Shown: positions 1 through 9,761, counted from the first letter of the stretch. The stretch: 59,095 bases of DNA from an uncultured Bacteroidales bacterium (GCA_903945175.1 CAJAUM010000128.1:68459-127553), one strand, 5' to 3'. Program-made: numbers and translations. Notes: generated by a model not told the origin, from the sequence alone.

Positions 1-2
1 CA

Positions 3-2339
3 TCAGTTGATGATGAGAATTTTCGTTACCACTTTTTCTGTCCCGGTGTCATTGGCTGCATATACCAAATAGACTCCGCTTTGCGCTTTTCTGCCATCGA
101 AATTTTTTCCATCCCATACCGCTTGTCCGCCTTCGGCACGGGTTGAATAGACCAGCACCCCGTTGATGTCGGTAATACGGACCTGTGCATTGCTGACAAG
201 CCCTTTCACAGCGATGTATCCTTCATAATCGGATTTAACCGGATTTGGGAAGGCATACACATTCTCGTTTGTGTCGCCGCCGGGTGTGGCCGGCGCCCTG
301 AATGAAATCACCCCTTTGTCTGTACCATAAAAGACCTCTCCGTCCTGGTTGATGGCGATACAGGTAATGCGATCCGAAAGCAGCGGGCTGTTTTCCGAAG
401 TAAAGTGATAAATCTGCTTTGTTCCATCTTCCGAAAAAAGATAAACTCCCCCGCGGTCAGTTCCGATCCATTTCTGGTTGGCTCCATCCACTGAAATTGC
501 AGTAACAGTTTCATTTTCCAGGAGATATTGAACATAGCTCCCCTGGGTGACCAGGATGCGCTGGGCATCGAAATTCTGGCCAGGCTGGAACACATTCTCC
601 GGAGAATAAAAAACAGCAACGCCTTTTTCGGTACCTATCCAGATCTCCCCCTTTTTATCTTCCGCCATGGCGAAAACAGTCGTTCCAGGGATATTGCCAT
701 TGCCGACAACAGAATTCAGAAGGATCGACTTATCATCAAGATTATTATCGGGTGTGCCGTTGTCGGTAAATACCAGGATCGAATTAGGATTCGTGTTCCC
801 ATAACGCATCTGGATCCACTTCTGCCCATTTTTATCAATGAGAATTTGCCCAAGGTCACTCTCATTCACGATGGGTATGTTAAATCCTGTCCATTTATCT
901 CCCTTTTTCATTGAAAGGCAGTTGTTGTTATGGCAGGTGACAGCCCACAAATTGCCGGCTGCATCGAAGGAGATGCCTCCCACACGAATATCGGAGGTAT
1001 CGGAGGAGGTATGATGTCCAAGGGTGCTGTTGCTTTCATTGTATCGTTTTACGACTGAATCATTGTATAATTCAAGCAATCCCCTCCCGAAAGATGCTGC
1101 AAAAACGTGTTTGCTGTCGAAGGGATCAACGGCAATATTTACCACATCGTGGGATTGGTTCATTACCGGGTTGTTATAACCGGAAATGTTGTTCCAGTTG
1201 GCATTGTCGAAATGATATATTTGCGGGGCAATCCAAATCGGAATGAAAGAAGCATCCCTTCCTCCCGGGGCAATATACAGGTCATTTCCCTTGCAGGTCA
1301 TGCTGAAGGCCAGAGATGTAGACGGACCGTCTAAATTGAGGCGGTCGACACTTCCTGATTTTTGATCAAAGTTGAGCAGCCCTGAATAGGTATCACCCAC
1401 CCAGAACAGTCCATCACGGTCTGAAATGGCATCCAGCGGATAGGGAGACCCGGGAAAATAACTGTAGATGGTCGTGAATATCTCGAGACTTGTATTAAAA
1501 ACCGTGACGAAATAGTTATAGGAGACCAGCAGGTAATTTTCATTTGACTGGAGGTGCATGACCGGATTATAATAATCGCGTTCCCATCGGCTCCAGGTTC
1601 CGTTCGAGAAGGCATAGATGGTATCGGTTGCCGAGGTTCCCTTCTTTTTGTTAACAAATACCTTTCCGGCAAAATGGGTGATGGTGTTATATTTTGCTGT
1701 GGTATCCATTTTGGGGTCCTTATGCCAGGATGCAAAATTAGCAAGGTTGGGATCTTTTGCATACGCTTTGTAGATGCCCTTTTCCGAGGCGGCAAATAGG
1801 GAATCGTTCTGATCTTTTGTCAGGGCGAGCACATTCACCTGGCTTCCATCCTTCCCGATGTAGTAGGTATCGAGGATCTCCTCCTTGCTGATGTCGAGCA
1901 CCACAATGCCGAAACCACAGGATAAATAGGCATTCTTGCCGATAAAAAAGATATCATTGATGGTCTTATTTCCCAGGATAGCCTTTCGCTTGATATCTGA
2001 AATATTGATGATGGTATTATTTTTTATCAGGTCAATGTTTGCATTGGTGTATGCGATCACCAGGGTCTGGTATTCCTTGTTGTAACGGATGGTGCCAATG
2101 CCGATATCGGAGAGCCCGTTTATCTTGGTGATGCGCACCACGCTGTTGTCCTCCTTGTCGTAATAGAACACAGCATAGGGAGTGGAGGCATAAACCCTGC
2201 TACCGGCATCGGTTACAGCGTTAACAAGGGTATAGGGTAGTTCGTCGCGCCACTGCCCGATGGGAACCTGTTGAGCAAACAGTTGGGAAATGGCTGAGAA
2301 GATCAAGAAGCAGGTGAAGGTGTATCGGAATAGATTCAT
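3..2339 (-). CDS. porZ: PorZ-like type IX secretion beta-propeller protein
   Basis: 778 residues with a signal peptide (about 1-22, ending FA|QQ). Propeller blades of the two-component-regulator type follow, seen as IWIGTEKGVAVF, WIGTDRGGVYLF and FYGTDKGVISF. From about residue 690 there is a type A T9SS sorting domain (AFPNPV, then a beta-sandwich ending KILIIN). In known systems PorZ sits on the cell surface in the attachment complex with PorU, PorV and PorQ and supplies anionic LPS for anchoring cargo. Only this component is in the window. Its stop lies three bases from the window edge, so the gene is complete. It could instead be a generic propeller protein with a sorting domain, but the N-terminal propeller and overall length fit PorZ. 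Confidence 0.8.
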   Translation of the reverse strand: MNLFRYTFTCFLIFSAISQLFAQQVPIGQWRDELPYTLVNAVTDAGSRVYASTPYAVFYYDKEDNSVVRITKINGLSDIGIGTIRYNKEYQTLVIAYTNANIDLIKNNTIINISDIKRKAILGNKTINDIFFIGKNAYLSCGFGIVVLDISKEEILDTYYIGKDGSQVNVLALTKDQNDSLFAASEKGIYKAYAKDPNLANFASWHKDPKMDTTAKYNTITHFAGKVFVNKKKGTSATDTIYAFSNGTWSRWERDYYNPVMHLQSNENYLLVSYNYFVTVFNTSLEIFTTIYSYFPGSPYPLDAISDRDGLFWVGDTYSGLLNFDQKSGSVDRLNLDGPSTSLAFSMTCKGNDLYIAPGGRDASFIPIWIAPQIYHFDNANWNNISGYNNPVMNQSHDVVNIAVDPFDSKHVFAASFGRGLLELYNDSVVKRYNESNSTLGHHTSSDTSDIRVGGISFDAAGNLWAVTCHNNNCLSMKKGDKWTGFNIPIVNESDLGQILIDKNGQKWIQMRYGNTNPNSILVFTDNGTPDNNLDDKSILLNSVVGNGNIPGTTVFAMAEDKKGEIWIGTEKGVAVFYSPENVFQPGQNFDAQRILVTQGSYVQYLLENETVTAISVDGANQKWIGTDRGGVYLFSEDGTKQIYHFTSENSPLLSDRITCIAINQDGEVFYGTDKGVISFRAPATPGGDTNENVYAFPNPVKSDYEGYIAVKGLVSNAQVRITDINGVLVYSTRAEGGQAVWDGKNFDGRKAQSGVYLVYAANDTGTEKVVTKILIIN

Positions 2340-2410
2340 GTATGCAGTATTTCTGGAATTATGATGATAACTAATTCAAAATAACTGATTTTTCAGCAAT
2401 TTATTGTAAA

Positions 2411-2423
2411 AAACCGTTGGTTT
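2411..2423 (-). terminator. short hairpin with U-tract after cysN
   Basis: On the minus strand AAACC pairs with GGTTT across a 3-base loop and runs into a T-tract. The 5' arm overlaps the last base of the cysN stop codon. The stem is only 5 bp, so it is a modest intrinsic-terminator candidate for the cysDN transcript. Confidence 0.35.
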
Positions 2424-3703
2424 CAGAGGATCATTCCAGCCGCTACCGTTTCATTGGTTGACTCATCGATAAGGATAAGGCTACCGGTAATCCGGTTTAT
2501 CTTATACGGATCGAAGAAAAGCGGTTTTGTGGTACGCAGCCGTATGCGGGCAATGTCGTTCATCTGCAGCGCCTTTTTATCCTTTATTTCATCCAATGTA
2601 CTGATGTTCAAAACATAGCTGATATCCTGAATCAGGCACCTGACATCCCGGGTTGTATGCTTCAGGGCATATTTTCCCTGGAGCTGCATGGGTCTTGGGT
2701 TCATCCAGCAAATCATGGCCTCGATATCGCAGCTCTCCTGCGGAATATCGTTTGCGCCGGCGATCATGTCTCCACGGCTGATATCAACATCATCTTTCAG
2801 GGTAAGGGTGACGGACATGGGGGGATGTGCTTCTGAAAGTGCGGTGTTGTAAGCATCGACTGATTCAATTTCACTTTCAAGCCGGGATGGAAGTACGATG
2901 ATTTTATCACCGGGATGAAAAAAGCCGCCTGCAACCCGGCCGGCATAGCCCCGGTAATCGTGGAACTCGTCTGATTCAGGACGGATCACATACTGCACCG
3001 GGAAGCGGGGATGCACCAGGTCGTGATCCTGGCTTATGGGAATGGTTTCGAGGTGATGTAGCAAAGTTCCCCCAACATACCATGGCATGTTTTCAGAGGG
3101 TTTTACCACGTTGTCACCCTTCAGTGCGCTGATGGGGATAAAGCGCATATCCTGGTCGGGAAACACATGGTTCGCAAAGTCCTGGAAATCATTGAGGATC
3201 CTGGTGTATACATCCTCCCTGTAATCCATCAGGTCCATCTTATTGATGCAGACGATGATGTGCGGGATTCCAAGAAGGGAGGCGAGAAAAGTATGGCGAT
3301 GCGTTTGTTCAATGACTCCATTCCGGGCGTCGATCAGCACAATGGCGGCATTGGCGGTGGAGGCGCCGGTGACCATGTTGCGCGTGTACTGGATGTGACC
3401 AGGGGTGTCGGCAATGATAAATTTTCGTTGGGGCGTTGCAAAATAGCGGTAGGCCACATCGATGGTGATTCCCTGTTCGCGCTCGGCACGCAGTCCATCG
3501 GTGAAGAGGGCGAGGTTCAGGTATTCGCTGCCTTTTTGCACACTGGCGCGTCTGACCGCATCGAGCTGGTCTTCAAAGATAGACTTGCTGTCGTATAGAA
3601 GGCGCCCGATCAGGGTGCTTTTACCGTCATCCACGCTCCCGGCAGTGGTAAACCGCAGCAATTCCATGCCCAGGTAGGCATTGTTTGAAAAGGTTTGTTC
3701 CAT
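2423..3703 (-). CDS. cysN: sulfate adenylyltransferase large subunit (GTPase)
   Basis: 426 residues, an EF-Tu-like GTPase that drives APS formation from ATP and sulfate together with CysD. Visible G motifs are G1 GSVDDGKST (about 22-30), G3 DTPGH and G4 NKMD, followed by two beta-barrel domains. It is somewhat shorter than the E. coli protein and carries no fused CysC kinase domain. The start ATG overlaps the cysD stop by one base (TGATG), which points to translational coupling. No APS kinase or APS reductase gene is nearby, so the downstream sulfate steps must be encoded elsewhere. Confidence 0.93.
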   Translation of the reverse strand: MEQTFSNNAYLGMELLRFTTAGSVDDGKSTLIGRLLYDSKSIFEDQLDAVRRASVQKGSEYLNLALFTDGLRAEREQGITIDVAYRYFATPQRKFIIADTPGHIQYTRNMVTGASTANAAIVLIDARNGVIEQTHRHTFLASLLGIPHIIVCINKMDLMDYREDVYTRILNDFQDFANHVFPDQDMRFIPISALKGDNVVKPSENMPWYVGGTLLHHLETIPISQDHDLVHPRFPVQYVIRPESDEFHDYRGYAGRVAGGFFHPGDKIIVLPSRLESEIESVDAYNTALSEAHPPMSVTLTLKDDVDISRGDMIAGANDIPQESCDIEAMICWMNPRPMQLQGKYALKHTTRDVRCLIQDISYVLNISTLDEIKDKKALQMNDIARIRLRTTKPLFFDPYKINRITGSLILIDESTNETVAAGMIL

Positions 3704-4608
3704 CAGAAATAGCCCTCCTTTTTCCTGTCTTCCATGGCCGCTTCGGAACGCTTATCGTCGTAGCGGCCGCCACGCTCAGTTACGCGGGTGGCTGCAATTT
3801 CCCGGATGATTTCTTCGACGGTGTCAGCGGTCGATAGCGTGAGTCCGGTACAGGAGATATCTCCGACCGTACGGCAACGAACCCTTTTGTATTCTATCTT
3901 TTCAGTCGGTTTCATCTCCATGAAAGGGGCCTCGGCGAGCCACACGCCATCGCGGTAAAACACGTTGCGTTCATGGGTGAAGTAGATACTGGGGAGCTCA
4001 ATGTTTTCGGCAAGGATGTATTGCCACACATCCATCTCTGTCCAGTTGCTGATGGGAAAAACACGGAAATGTTCTCCCATCCGTTTTTTCCCATTGAACA
4101 TATACCAGAGTTCCGGTCTTTGATTCTTAGGGTCCCATTGTCCGAACTCGTCGCGGTGGGAAAAAAAGCGCTCCTTGGCCCGGGCCTTCTCTTCGTCTCG
4201 CCGCGCCCCGCCAATGGCGGCATCGAATTTATTTTTTTCAATCGCATCGAGGAGGGTGACTGTTTGCAGCACATTGCGACTGGCATTGATCCCCTTCTCC
4301 TCCATGGCCCTTCCTGTATCGATTGAATCCTGGACAGAGCCAACCAGCAGCTGTGCACTGACCGATTTAGCCAGTCCGTCGCGAAAAACAAGTGTTTCGG
4401 AAAAATTGTGGCCGGTATCAATGTGAAGCAAAGGAAATGGGATCCTGGCAGGGTAAAATGCCTTCACCGAAAGATGAACGAGAACAATAGAATCCTTCCC
4501 GCCCGAAAAAAGCAACACAGGCCGCTCGAATTGTGCAGCCACCTCCCTCAATACATAAATTGCTTCAGACTCCAGTTCCTTCAGGTGAGTCAGTTGATAA
4601 TCGCCCAT
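3703..4608 (-). CDS. cysD: sulfate adenylyltransferase small subunit
   Basis: 301 residues, the normal CysD length. It has the PP-loop of the PAPS reductase/ATP-pyrophosphatase fold (FSGGKDSIVLVHL near residue 34), the GGARRDEEKARAKER stretch, and a C-terminal RYDDKRSEAAMEDRKKEGYF tail typical of CysD. It catalyses adenylation of sulfate to APS, powered by GTP hydrolysis in CysN. It is the first gene of a cysDN operon, 33 bases from the miaB stop, with its own promoter motif just upstream. Confidence 0.93.
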   Translation of the reverse strand: MGDYQLTHLKELESEAIYVLREVAAQFERPVLLFSGGKDSIVLVHLSVKAFYPARIPFPLLHIDTGHNFSETLVFRDGLAKSVSAQLLVGSVQDSIDTGRAMEEKGINASRNVLQTVTLLDAIEKNKFDAAIGGARRDEEKARAKERFFSHRDEFGQWDPKNQRPELWYMFNGKKRMGEHFRVFPISNWTEMDVWQYILAENIELPSIYFTHERNVFYRDGVWLAEAPFMEMKPTEKIEYKRVRCRTVGDISCTGLTLSTADTVEEIIREIAATRVTERGGRYDDKRSEAAMEDRKKEGYF

Positions 4609-4623
4609 AAGCTAAAAAGAAAG

Positions 4624-4631
4624 CAAAATTA
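4624..4631 (-). promoter_or_regulatory. Bacteroidota -7 element for cysDN
   Basis: The minus strand reads TAATTTTG, an exact TAnnTTTG match ending 15 bases before the cysD ATG. No clear -33 TTTG is seen at the usual spacing. Confidence 0.45.
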
Positions 4632-4641
4632 CATTTTTTTA

Positions 4642-5970
4642 TCAGACTACTTCACCCAACAACGTTGCGGAGGTGGCCCCTGATATTTTTACATGAACAT
4701 AGTCGCCGGGTACCGCATTGGTTTTTGTGAAAACGGCAACTTTGTTTTGCGAGCTCCGGCCAAAATACTGATCATCTGAACGTTTTGATTTTCCTTCTAT
4801 CAGGATTTCAAAGGTTTTGCCAATTTCCTTCCTGTTGTTGTCCAACGAAAGCTTTTGCTGGAGGTGAATGATCTCTGTCAAGCGCCTCTCTTTAATTTCT
4901 TCCGCAACATTGTCTTTAAGCGTATCGGCCGCCAGCGTTTGTGGCCGCTCCGAATATTTGAACATATACGCCGCATCATAACCAACCCATTCCATCAGCG
5001 ACAAGGTCTCCAGGTGATCCTCCTCGGTTTCGCTGCAAAATCCGGTGATGATGTCGGTGGATATGGCACAGCCGGGAATGATCCGGCGGATGGCCTGAAT
5101 TCTGTCCATGTAATCCTCGCGGGTATACTTCCGGTTCATCAGGCCGAGCATGTGATTGCTTCCTGATTGTACAGGTAGGTGAATCGCTTTACAGAGATTC
5201 GAATTGCGGCCAATGGCAAGCAGTAAATCATCGGAAATATCCTTTGGATGTGAAGTAGCAAACCTGATGCGCATCATTGGGCTAACCTGCGCCACCTTTT
5301 CGAGCAGGTGTGCGAAGGTGATCACTTCATCCCCGTTTTTCCAGTGATAGGAATTGACATTCTGGCCGAGCAGGGTTACTTCACGGTATCCCTTTTCATA
5401 GAGATCGCGGGTTTCACGGACGATCGATCCCGCATCGCGGCTTCTTTCCTGGCCCCGTGTGGAGGGCACCACACAGTATGAGCAATAATTTTCACAGCCG
5501 CGCATGATGGAAATAAATGCGGAAACCCCATTGGAATCAATCCGAACCGGAGTGATATCGGCATAGGTTTCGTCGATGGACAAAATGGTGTCTATGGCTT
5601 TCTGACCGCTCCCGACCTGGGCAAGAAGCTGCGGAAGGTGGCGATAGGAATCGGGTCCGGCAACGAGGTCGAGCAACTGCTCCTCCTCCATCAGGGCAGT
5701 TTTTGTGCGGTCGGCCATGCAGCCAAGCAAACCGATGATCAGCTCAGGCCTCTTCTTTCGCAGCGATTTGAAATAATGCAGCCTTTTCCTCACGCGATCC
5801 TCTGCATTTTCCCGGATGGAACAGGTATTGACCAGCACGATATCGGCCAGCGTTACTTCAGGGGTATTTTCGTACCCATTATCTGTTAAAATGGAAGCAA
5901 CAATTTCACTGTCAGAAACATTCATCTGGCAACCATATGTTTCAATATATATTTTTTTATTATTTTTCAC
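4642..5970 (-). CDS. miaB: tRNA-2-methylthio-N6-dimethylallyladenosine synthase
   Basis: 442 residues. The N-terminal methylthiotransferase domain has cluster-binding Cys14, Cys50 and Cys84. The radical-SAM domain has Cys159, Cys163 and Cys166 (CENYCSYC, followed by VVPSTRG). A C-terminal TRAM domain is present. The enzyme adds the methylthio group at position 2 of i6A37 in tRNAs reading UNN codons. The spacing VVPSTRG after the radical-SAM cysteines favours MiaB over RimO or MtaB. It is divergent from topA, and the two promoter elements lie 19 bases apart. Confidence 0.93.
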   Translation of the reverse strand: MKNNKKIYIETYGCQMNVSDSEIVASILTDNGYENTPEVTLADIVLVNTCSIRENAEDRVRKRLHYFKSLRKKRPELIIGLLGCMADRTKTALMEEEQLLDLVAGPDSYRHLPQLLAQVGSGQKAIDTILSIDETYADITPVRIDSNGVSAFISIMRGCENYCSYCVVPSTRGQERSRDAGSIVRETRDLYEKGYREVTLLGQNVNSYHWKNGDEVITFAHLLEKVAQVSPMMRIRFATSHPKDISDDLLLAIGRNSNLCKAIHLPVQSGSNHMLGLMNRKYTREDYMDRIQAIRRIIPGCAISTDIITGFCSETEEDHLETLSLMEWVGYDAAYMFKYSERPQTLAADTLKDNVAEEIKERRLTEIIHLQQKLSLDNNRKEIGKTFEILIEGKSKRSDDQYFGRSSQNKVAVFTKTNAVPGDYVHVKISGATSATLLGEVV

Positions 5971-6021
5971 GTTAGGCTATCACCTTATGGTCAAATGACC
6001 GATTAAGCAAAAAAAGAGGTG

Positions 6022-6029
6022 CAAAGGTA
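6022..6029 (-). promoter_or_regulatory. -7 element for miaB
   Basis: The minus strand reads TACCTTTG followed by CACC, an exact TAnnTTTG match about 51 bases upstream of the miaB ATG. It lies back to back with the topA element on the other strand. Confidence 0.5.
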
Positions 6030-6048
6030 AGGATTAAGTTAATTGTCT

Positions 6049-6056
6049 TACTTTTG
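6049..6056 (+). promoter_or_regulatory. -7 element for topA
   Basis: TACTTTTG followed by CACC, an exact TAnnTTTG match 33 bases before the topA ATG. It forms a divergent pair with the miaB element at 6022-6029. Confidence 0.5.
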
Positions 6057-6089
6057 CACCGGATTTCGAGTCCTAAAAACGGTATCCAT

Positions 6090-8411
6090 ATGACGAAAAA
6101 CTTAGTTATTGTTGAATCTCCTGCAAAGGCAAAAACCATTGGAGGATTTCTGGGGAAGGATTATACAGTTAAGTCGTGCATGGGGCATGTGGCAGATCTG
6201 TCGAAGAAAGATCTTGGGGTAGATATTGAAAATGGTTTCATCCCTAACTACATCATCTCCCCTGAAAAGAAGAAGCTGGTAGCTGAATTGAAAAAGCTTG
6301 CCCAGGGGGCCGAATGTGTCTGGCTGGCATCTGACGAGGACCGTGAAGGTGAAGCAATTTCATGGCACCTGATTGAAGCACTCGGGTTGGATGAAGCCAA
6401 AACCAAGCGCATAGCCTTTCATGAAATAACCAAATCGGCCATTCAGGAGGCCATTGAAAACCCAAGGGCGATTGACAAACATCTCGTTGATGCCCAGCAG
6501 GCACGCCGTGTATTGGATCGGCTTGTAGGGTTTGAACTGTCACCTTTGCTGTGGAAAAAAATCAAACCATCCCTTTCTGCCGGACGGGTACAATCGGTTG
6601 CAGTCAGGTTAATCGTTGAACGGGAAGAGGAGATAAAAAGCTTTCAAAGTATCTCTGCATTCCGGATTTCAGGCGACTTTCTGGTTAAAAGCGGCAATAA
6701 GGTCAGCGCAGTAAAAGCGGAACTGAACAAGCGTTTTACGAAAAAGGAGGAGGCCTTGGCCTTTCTTCATAAGTGCATCCCCTCCGTGTATACGGTTGAA
6801 GAGGTTGATACAAAGCCTTCGAGGAAATCACCGGCCCCGCCCTTTACCACCTCCACACTGCAACAGGAGGCTTCACGCAAACTTGGATTTTCAGTAGCCA
6901 ACACGATGCGCGTAGCACAGGAGCTATACGAATCGGGAATGATTACCTATATGCGTACCGACTCGGTGAACTTGTCGGATATGGCATTGGCCATGTCACG
7001 GACGGAAATCACGGCTGCTTTCGGATCAGAATATGTAAAAACCCGCAAATTTGCCACCAAATCCAAGGGTGCACAGGAGGCGCATGAGGCCATCCGTCCA
7101 ACCTATATGACCAACCGGACCATTGAAGGGGACAAATCACACAAGCGTCTCTATGAATTGATCTGGAAACGGACCATTGCCTCCCAGATGGCGGATGCAG
7201 AACTTGAAAAAACCAGTGTTTCCATCGGAATTTCAGGGGCTGCCGAGAAGTTCGTCGCGAAAGGGGAGGTGATCAAATTTGACGGATTCCTGAAGGTTTA
7301 CATGGAATCGACCGATGAAGAGGATCAGAACGGGGAAGAGGGGATGCTGCCGCTGATGAATGCCGGTGATAAGCTGGATCTGACCGAAATGAATGCCCAG
7401 GAAAAATTCACCCAGCAGCCCTTCCGGTACACAGAAGCCATGCTGGTGAAGAAACTGGAAGAGCTGGGTATCGGGCGCCCCTCTACCTATGCACCCACCA
7501 TCTCCACAATACAAAAAAGAGGATATGTCATAAAGGAAGACCGGCCTGGCATTTCGAGAAGCTTTACATTGGTAACGCTGAAAAAATCGGTTATTACGGA
7601 ACAGGTGAAAACTGAAAATGTCGGTTTTGAAAAGTCAAAACTCTTCCCGACCGATATCGGAACAGTGGTAAACAACTTCCTGGTCGAAAATTTTAACAAT
7701 ATCCTGGATTACAACTTCACGGCCAACGTGGAGGAGGAGTTTGACGAAATTGCCGAAGGAAAGATGGTGTGGAACCAGATGATCAAGGAATTTTACTTTC
7801 CTTTTCACAAACAGATCGAAGGCACGCTCGAAAATTCAGGAAAGGTCAGCGGAGAAAAGCTCCTCGGAAAGGAGCCCAAAACCGGTGAAAATGTCTTTGT
7901 AAAAATCGGACGGTATGGCCCCATGGTTCAGATTGGGGATGCCGACGCAGAAGAAAAACCAAAATTTGCCTCTCTGAAAAAGGGGCAGAGCATCGATAGC
8001 ATCACACTTGATGAAGCCCTGGAACTGTTCAAACTTCCCCGGTCGCTGGGCGAATTTGAAACCAAGGAGGTAACGGTGGCCATTGGACGGTTTGGCCCCT
8101 ATATCCGCCATAATTCACTCTTTTATTCCCTGCCCAAGGAGGATGATCCAATGGATGTAAGCCTTGAACGGGCCAGTGAAATCATGCAAATCAAAAGAGC
8201 GCTTGACAGTCAGAAGGTCTTGCATGAATTCACGGAGGGGAAAACGCTTATCCAGGTTTTGAATGGCCGGTATGGCGCCTATATTTCATTCAACAAGGAA
8301 AATTATAAAATTCCGAGAGGGACGGATCCCAAGGCTTTGACCCTCGAAGGATGCAAAAAGATTATTGCTGAAACACAGCCCTCAAAATCTAAATCGAAGA
8401 AGAAAAAGTAA
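6090..8411 (+). CDS. topA: DNA topoisomerase I (type IA)
   Basis: 773 residues from the ATG at 6090. An upstream TTG in frame adds 12 residues but would lie at the promoter, so I reject it. The Toprim domain begins NLVIVESPAKAKTI and has the acidic ASDEDREGEAI motif. The catalytic tyrosine is Tyr287 in TYMRTDS. Three topoisomerase C-terminal repeats (GRYGPM, GRFGPY, GRYGAY) replace the zinc fingers of E. coli TopA, and the tail is lysine-rich. It relaxes negative supercoils. The arginase-fold gene follows after 6 bases and is probably co-transcribed. Confidence 0.96.
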   Translation: MTKNLVIVESPAKAKTIGGFLGKDYTVKSCMGHVADLSKKDLGVDIENGFIPNYIISPEKKKLVAELKKLAQGAECVWLASDEDREGEAISWHLIEALGLDEAKTKRIAFHEITKSAIQEAIENPRAIDKHLVDAQQARRVLDRLVGFELSPLLWKKIKPSLSAGRVQSVAVRLIVEREEEIKSFQSISAFRISGDFLVKSGNKVSAVKAELNKRFTKKEEALAFLHKCIPSVYTVEEVDTKPSRKSPAPPFTTSTLQQEASRKLGFSVANTMRVAQELYESGMITYMRTDSVNLSDMALAMSRTEITAAFGSEYVKTRKFATKSKGAQEAHEAIRPTYMTNRTIEGDKSHKRLYELIWKRTIASQMADAELEKTSVSIGISGAAEKFVAKGEVIKFDGFLKVYMESTDEEDQNGEEGMLPLMNAGDKLDLTEMNAQEKFTQQPFRYTEAMLVKKLEELGIGRPSTYAPTISTIQKRGYVIKEDRPGISRSFTLVTLKKSVITEQVKTENVGFEKSKLFPTDIGTVVNNFLVENFNNILDYNFTANVEEEFDEIAEGKMVWNQMIKEFYFPFHKQIEGTLENSGKVSGEKLLGKEPKTGENVFVKIGRYGPMVQIGDADAEEKPKFASLKKGQSIDSITLDEALELFKLPRSLGEFETKEVTVAIGRFGPYIRHNSLFYSLPKEDDPMDVSLERASEIMQIKRALDSQKVLHEFTEGKTLIQVLNGRYGAYISFNKENYKIPRGTDPKALTLEGCKKIIAETQPSKSKSKKKK

Positions 8412-8417
8412 TGTCCC

Positions 8418-9596
8418 ATGGATATTTCTGCTTTTTTTGAACCCGTTGACCTGGGTGAATTTCCCCAGAGCAGCGAAACGGCTGGCCAGGCCCGGCTTGG
8501 AAATGTAATTGGTATGTTTACCGACGCCAATGTTTTTCCTGACTATACTGCCTTCGACATCGTCCTGATCGGCGTAAAAGATGATCGGAATGCCGTTGAA
8601 AATGAAGGATGCGGAATGGCGCCGGATCAGATTCGTAAATATCTTTACAGGCTCAATCCGGGACCGCATGCCATTAAACTGGCCGACCTTGGTAATATCA
8701 AACGGGGCTTTACGGTTTCAGATACCTATTTTGCCTTGAGTTCGGTAGTTGCTGAGATGATCAGCAACAATGTACTCCCGATAATCCTGGGCGGAAGTCA
8801 GGATCTGACCTACGCAAATTACCAGGCCTACCAGAGCCTTGGGCAAATCATCAACATTGTGGCGATTGATCCCATGTTTGATCTGGGAAAATCGGAACAG
8901 GAGATGGATTCCCAGTCATACCTGAGCAACATTATTTTACATCAGCCCAACTACCTGTTCAATTATGCCAACATAGGATTCCAGACCTATTTTATCGATC
9001 AGGATGCACTCCGGCTCATGAAAAACCTGTTTTTCGACACCTACCGGCTTGGGATCGTCCGCGAGAGTCTGGAGGAGGTTGAACCGATTGTACGCAATGC
9101 CGATATGGTAAGCTTTGATATTTCCTCCATCCGCAATTCAGATGCACCCGGAAACGGCAATGCTACACCCAATGGGTTTTACGGAGAAGAGGCCTGCCAG
9201 ATCGTGCGCTATGCCGGGTTAAGCGATAAGCTTACCTCCATCGGTTTTTACGAAGTCAATCCAAAATATGATAAAACTGGTCAAACGGCCCACCTGGTCG
9301 CCCAGATGATCTGGTATTTCCTCGATGGATATTACAATCGTGCACACGATTTTCCATTCAAGAACGAGGAGGATTATTTAAAATACAGGGTCACCATCAC
9401 CGATCACAAGGAGGAGATTGTATTTTACAAGAGCAAGAAAACCGACCGCTGGTGGATGGAGATCCCGCTGCCTGCCGAACAGCGGATCAAATATGAGCGG
9501 CACTACCTTGTGCCCTGTTCGTACAAGGATTACCAGGTTGCCTGTGAAAACGACATTCCCGACCGTTGGTGGATGGTTTATCAGAAACTGATGTAG
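8418..9596 (+). CDS. arginase/formiminoglutamase-fold protein, probably inactive
   Basis: 392 residues. The ureohydrolase fold is recognisable from [15 protein letters not shown] and [14 protein letters not shown], which align with the family motifs GGDHS, DAHxD and SxDxD. Three of the six manganese ligands are changed: His to Gln128, His to Met153 and Asp to Ser236. Asp151, Asp155 and Asp234 remain. An ordinary binuclear Mn site is therefore unlikely. Such proteins are usually named formimidoylglutamase, but there is no histidine-utilisation gene nearby. The C-terminal ~90 residues extend beyond the fold. The stop codon is the first three bases of a heptamer repeat array. Confidence 0.7.
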   Translation: MDISAFFEPVDLGEFPQSSETAGQARLGNVIGMFTDANVFPDYTAFDIVLIGVKDDRNAVENEGCGMAPDQIRKYLYRLNPGPHAIKLADLGNIKRGFTVSDTYFALSSVVAEMISNNVLPIILGGSQDLTYANYQAYQSLGQIINIVAIDPMFDLGKSEQEMDSQSYLSNIILHQPNYLFNYANIGFQTYFIDQDALRLMKNLFFDTYRLGIVRESLEEVEPIVRNADMVSFDISSIRNSDAPGNGNATPNGFYGEEACQIVRYAGLSDKLTSIGFYEVNPKYDKTGQTAHLVAQMIWYFLDGYYNRAHDFPFKNEEDYLKYRVTITDHKEEIVFYKSKKTDRWWMEIPLPAEQRIKYERHYLVPCSYKDYQVACENDIPDRWWMVYQKLM

Positions 9597-9752
9597 GCAA
9601 TAGGCATTAGGCAATAGGCATTAGGCAATAGGCAATAGGCAATAGGCAACAGGCAATAGGCAATAGGCAATAGGCAATAGGCAATAGGCAATAGGCAATA
9701 GGCAATAGGCAATAGCCATTAAGGATTGGTCATTGGTCATTGGTCATTGGTC
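9594..9752. repeat. heptamer tandem arrays between convergent genes
   Basis: Seventeen in-register copies of TAGGCAA run from 9594 to 9712, with two TAGGCAT variants and one CAGGCAA. A second array of four ATTGGTC units follows at 9725-9752. The first unit supplies the TAG stop of the upstream gene. The array fills most of the gap to the ruvC stop. There are no spacers, so it is not CRISPR. Confidence 0.95.
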
Positions 9753-9761
9753 ATTCATCCT

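Noticed and set aside
3-2339. Two-component hybrid regulator because of Reg_prop-like blades
   Set aside because: There is no kinase or DNA-binding domain, and the C-terminus is a T9SS sorting domain.
8418-9596. Active formimidoylglutamase
   Set aside because: Three of six manganese ligands are replaced and no histidine-degradation genes are near.
9594-9752. Repeat array that could suggest CRISPR
   Set aside because: Units are 7 bases long and adjacent, with no spacers and no cas genes.
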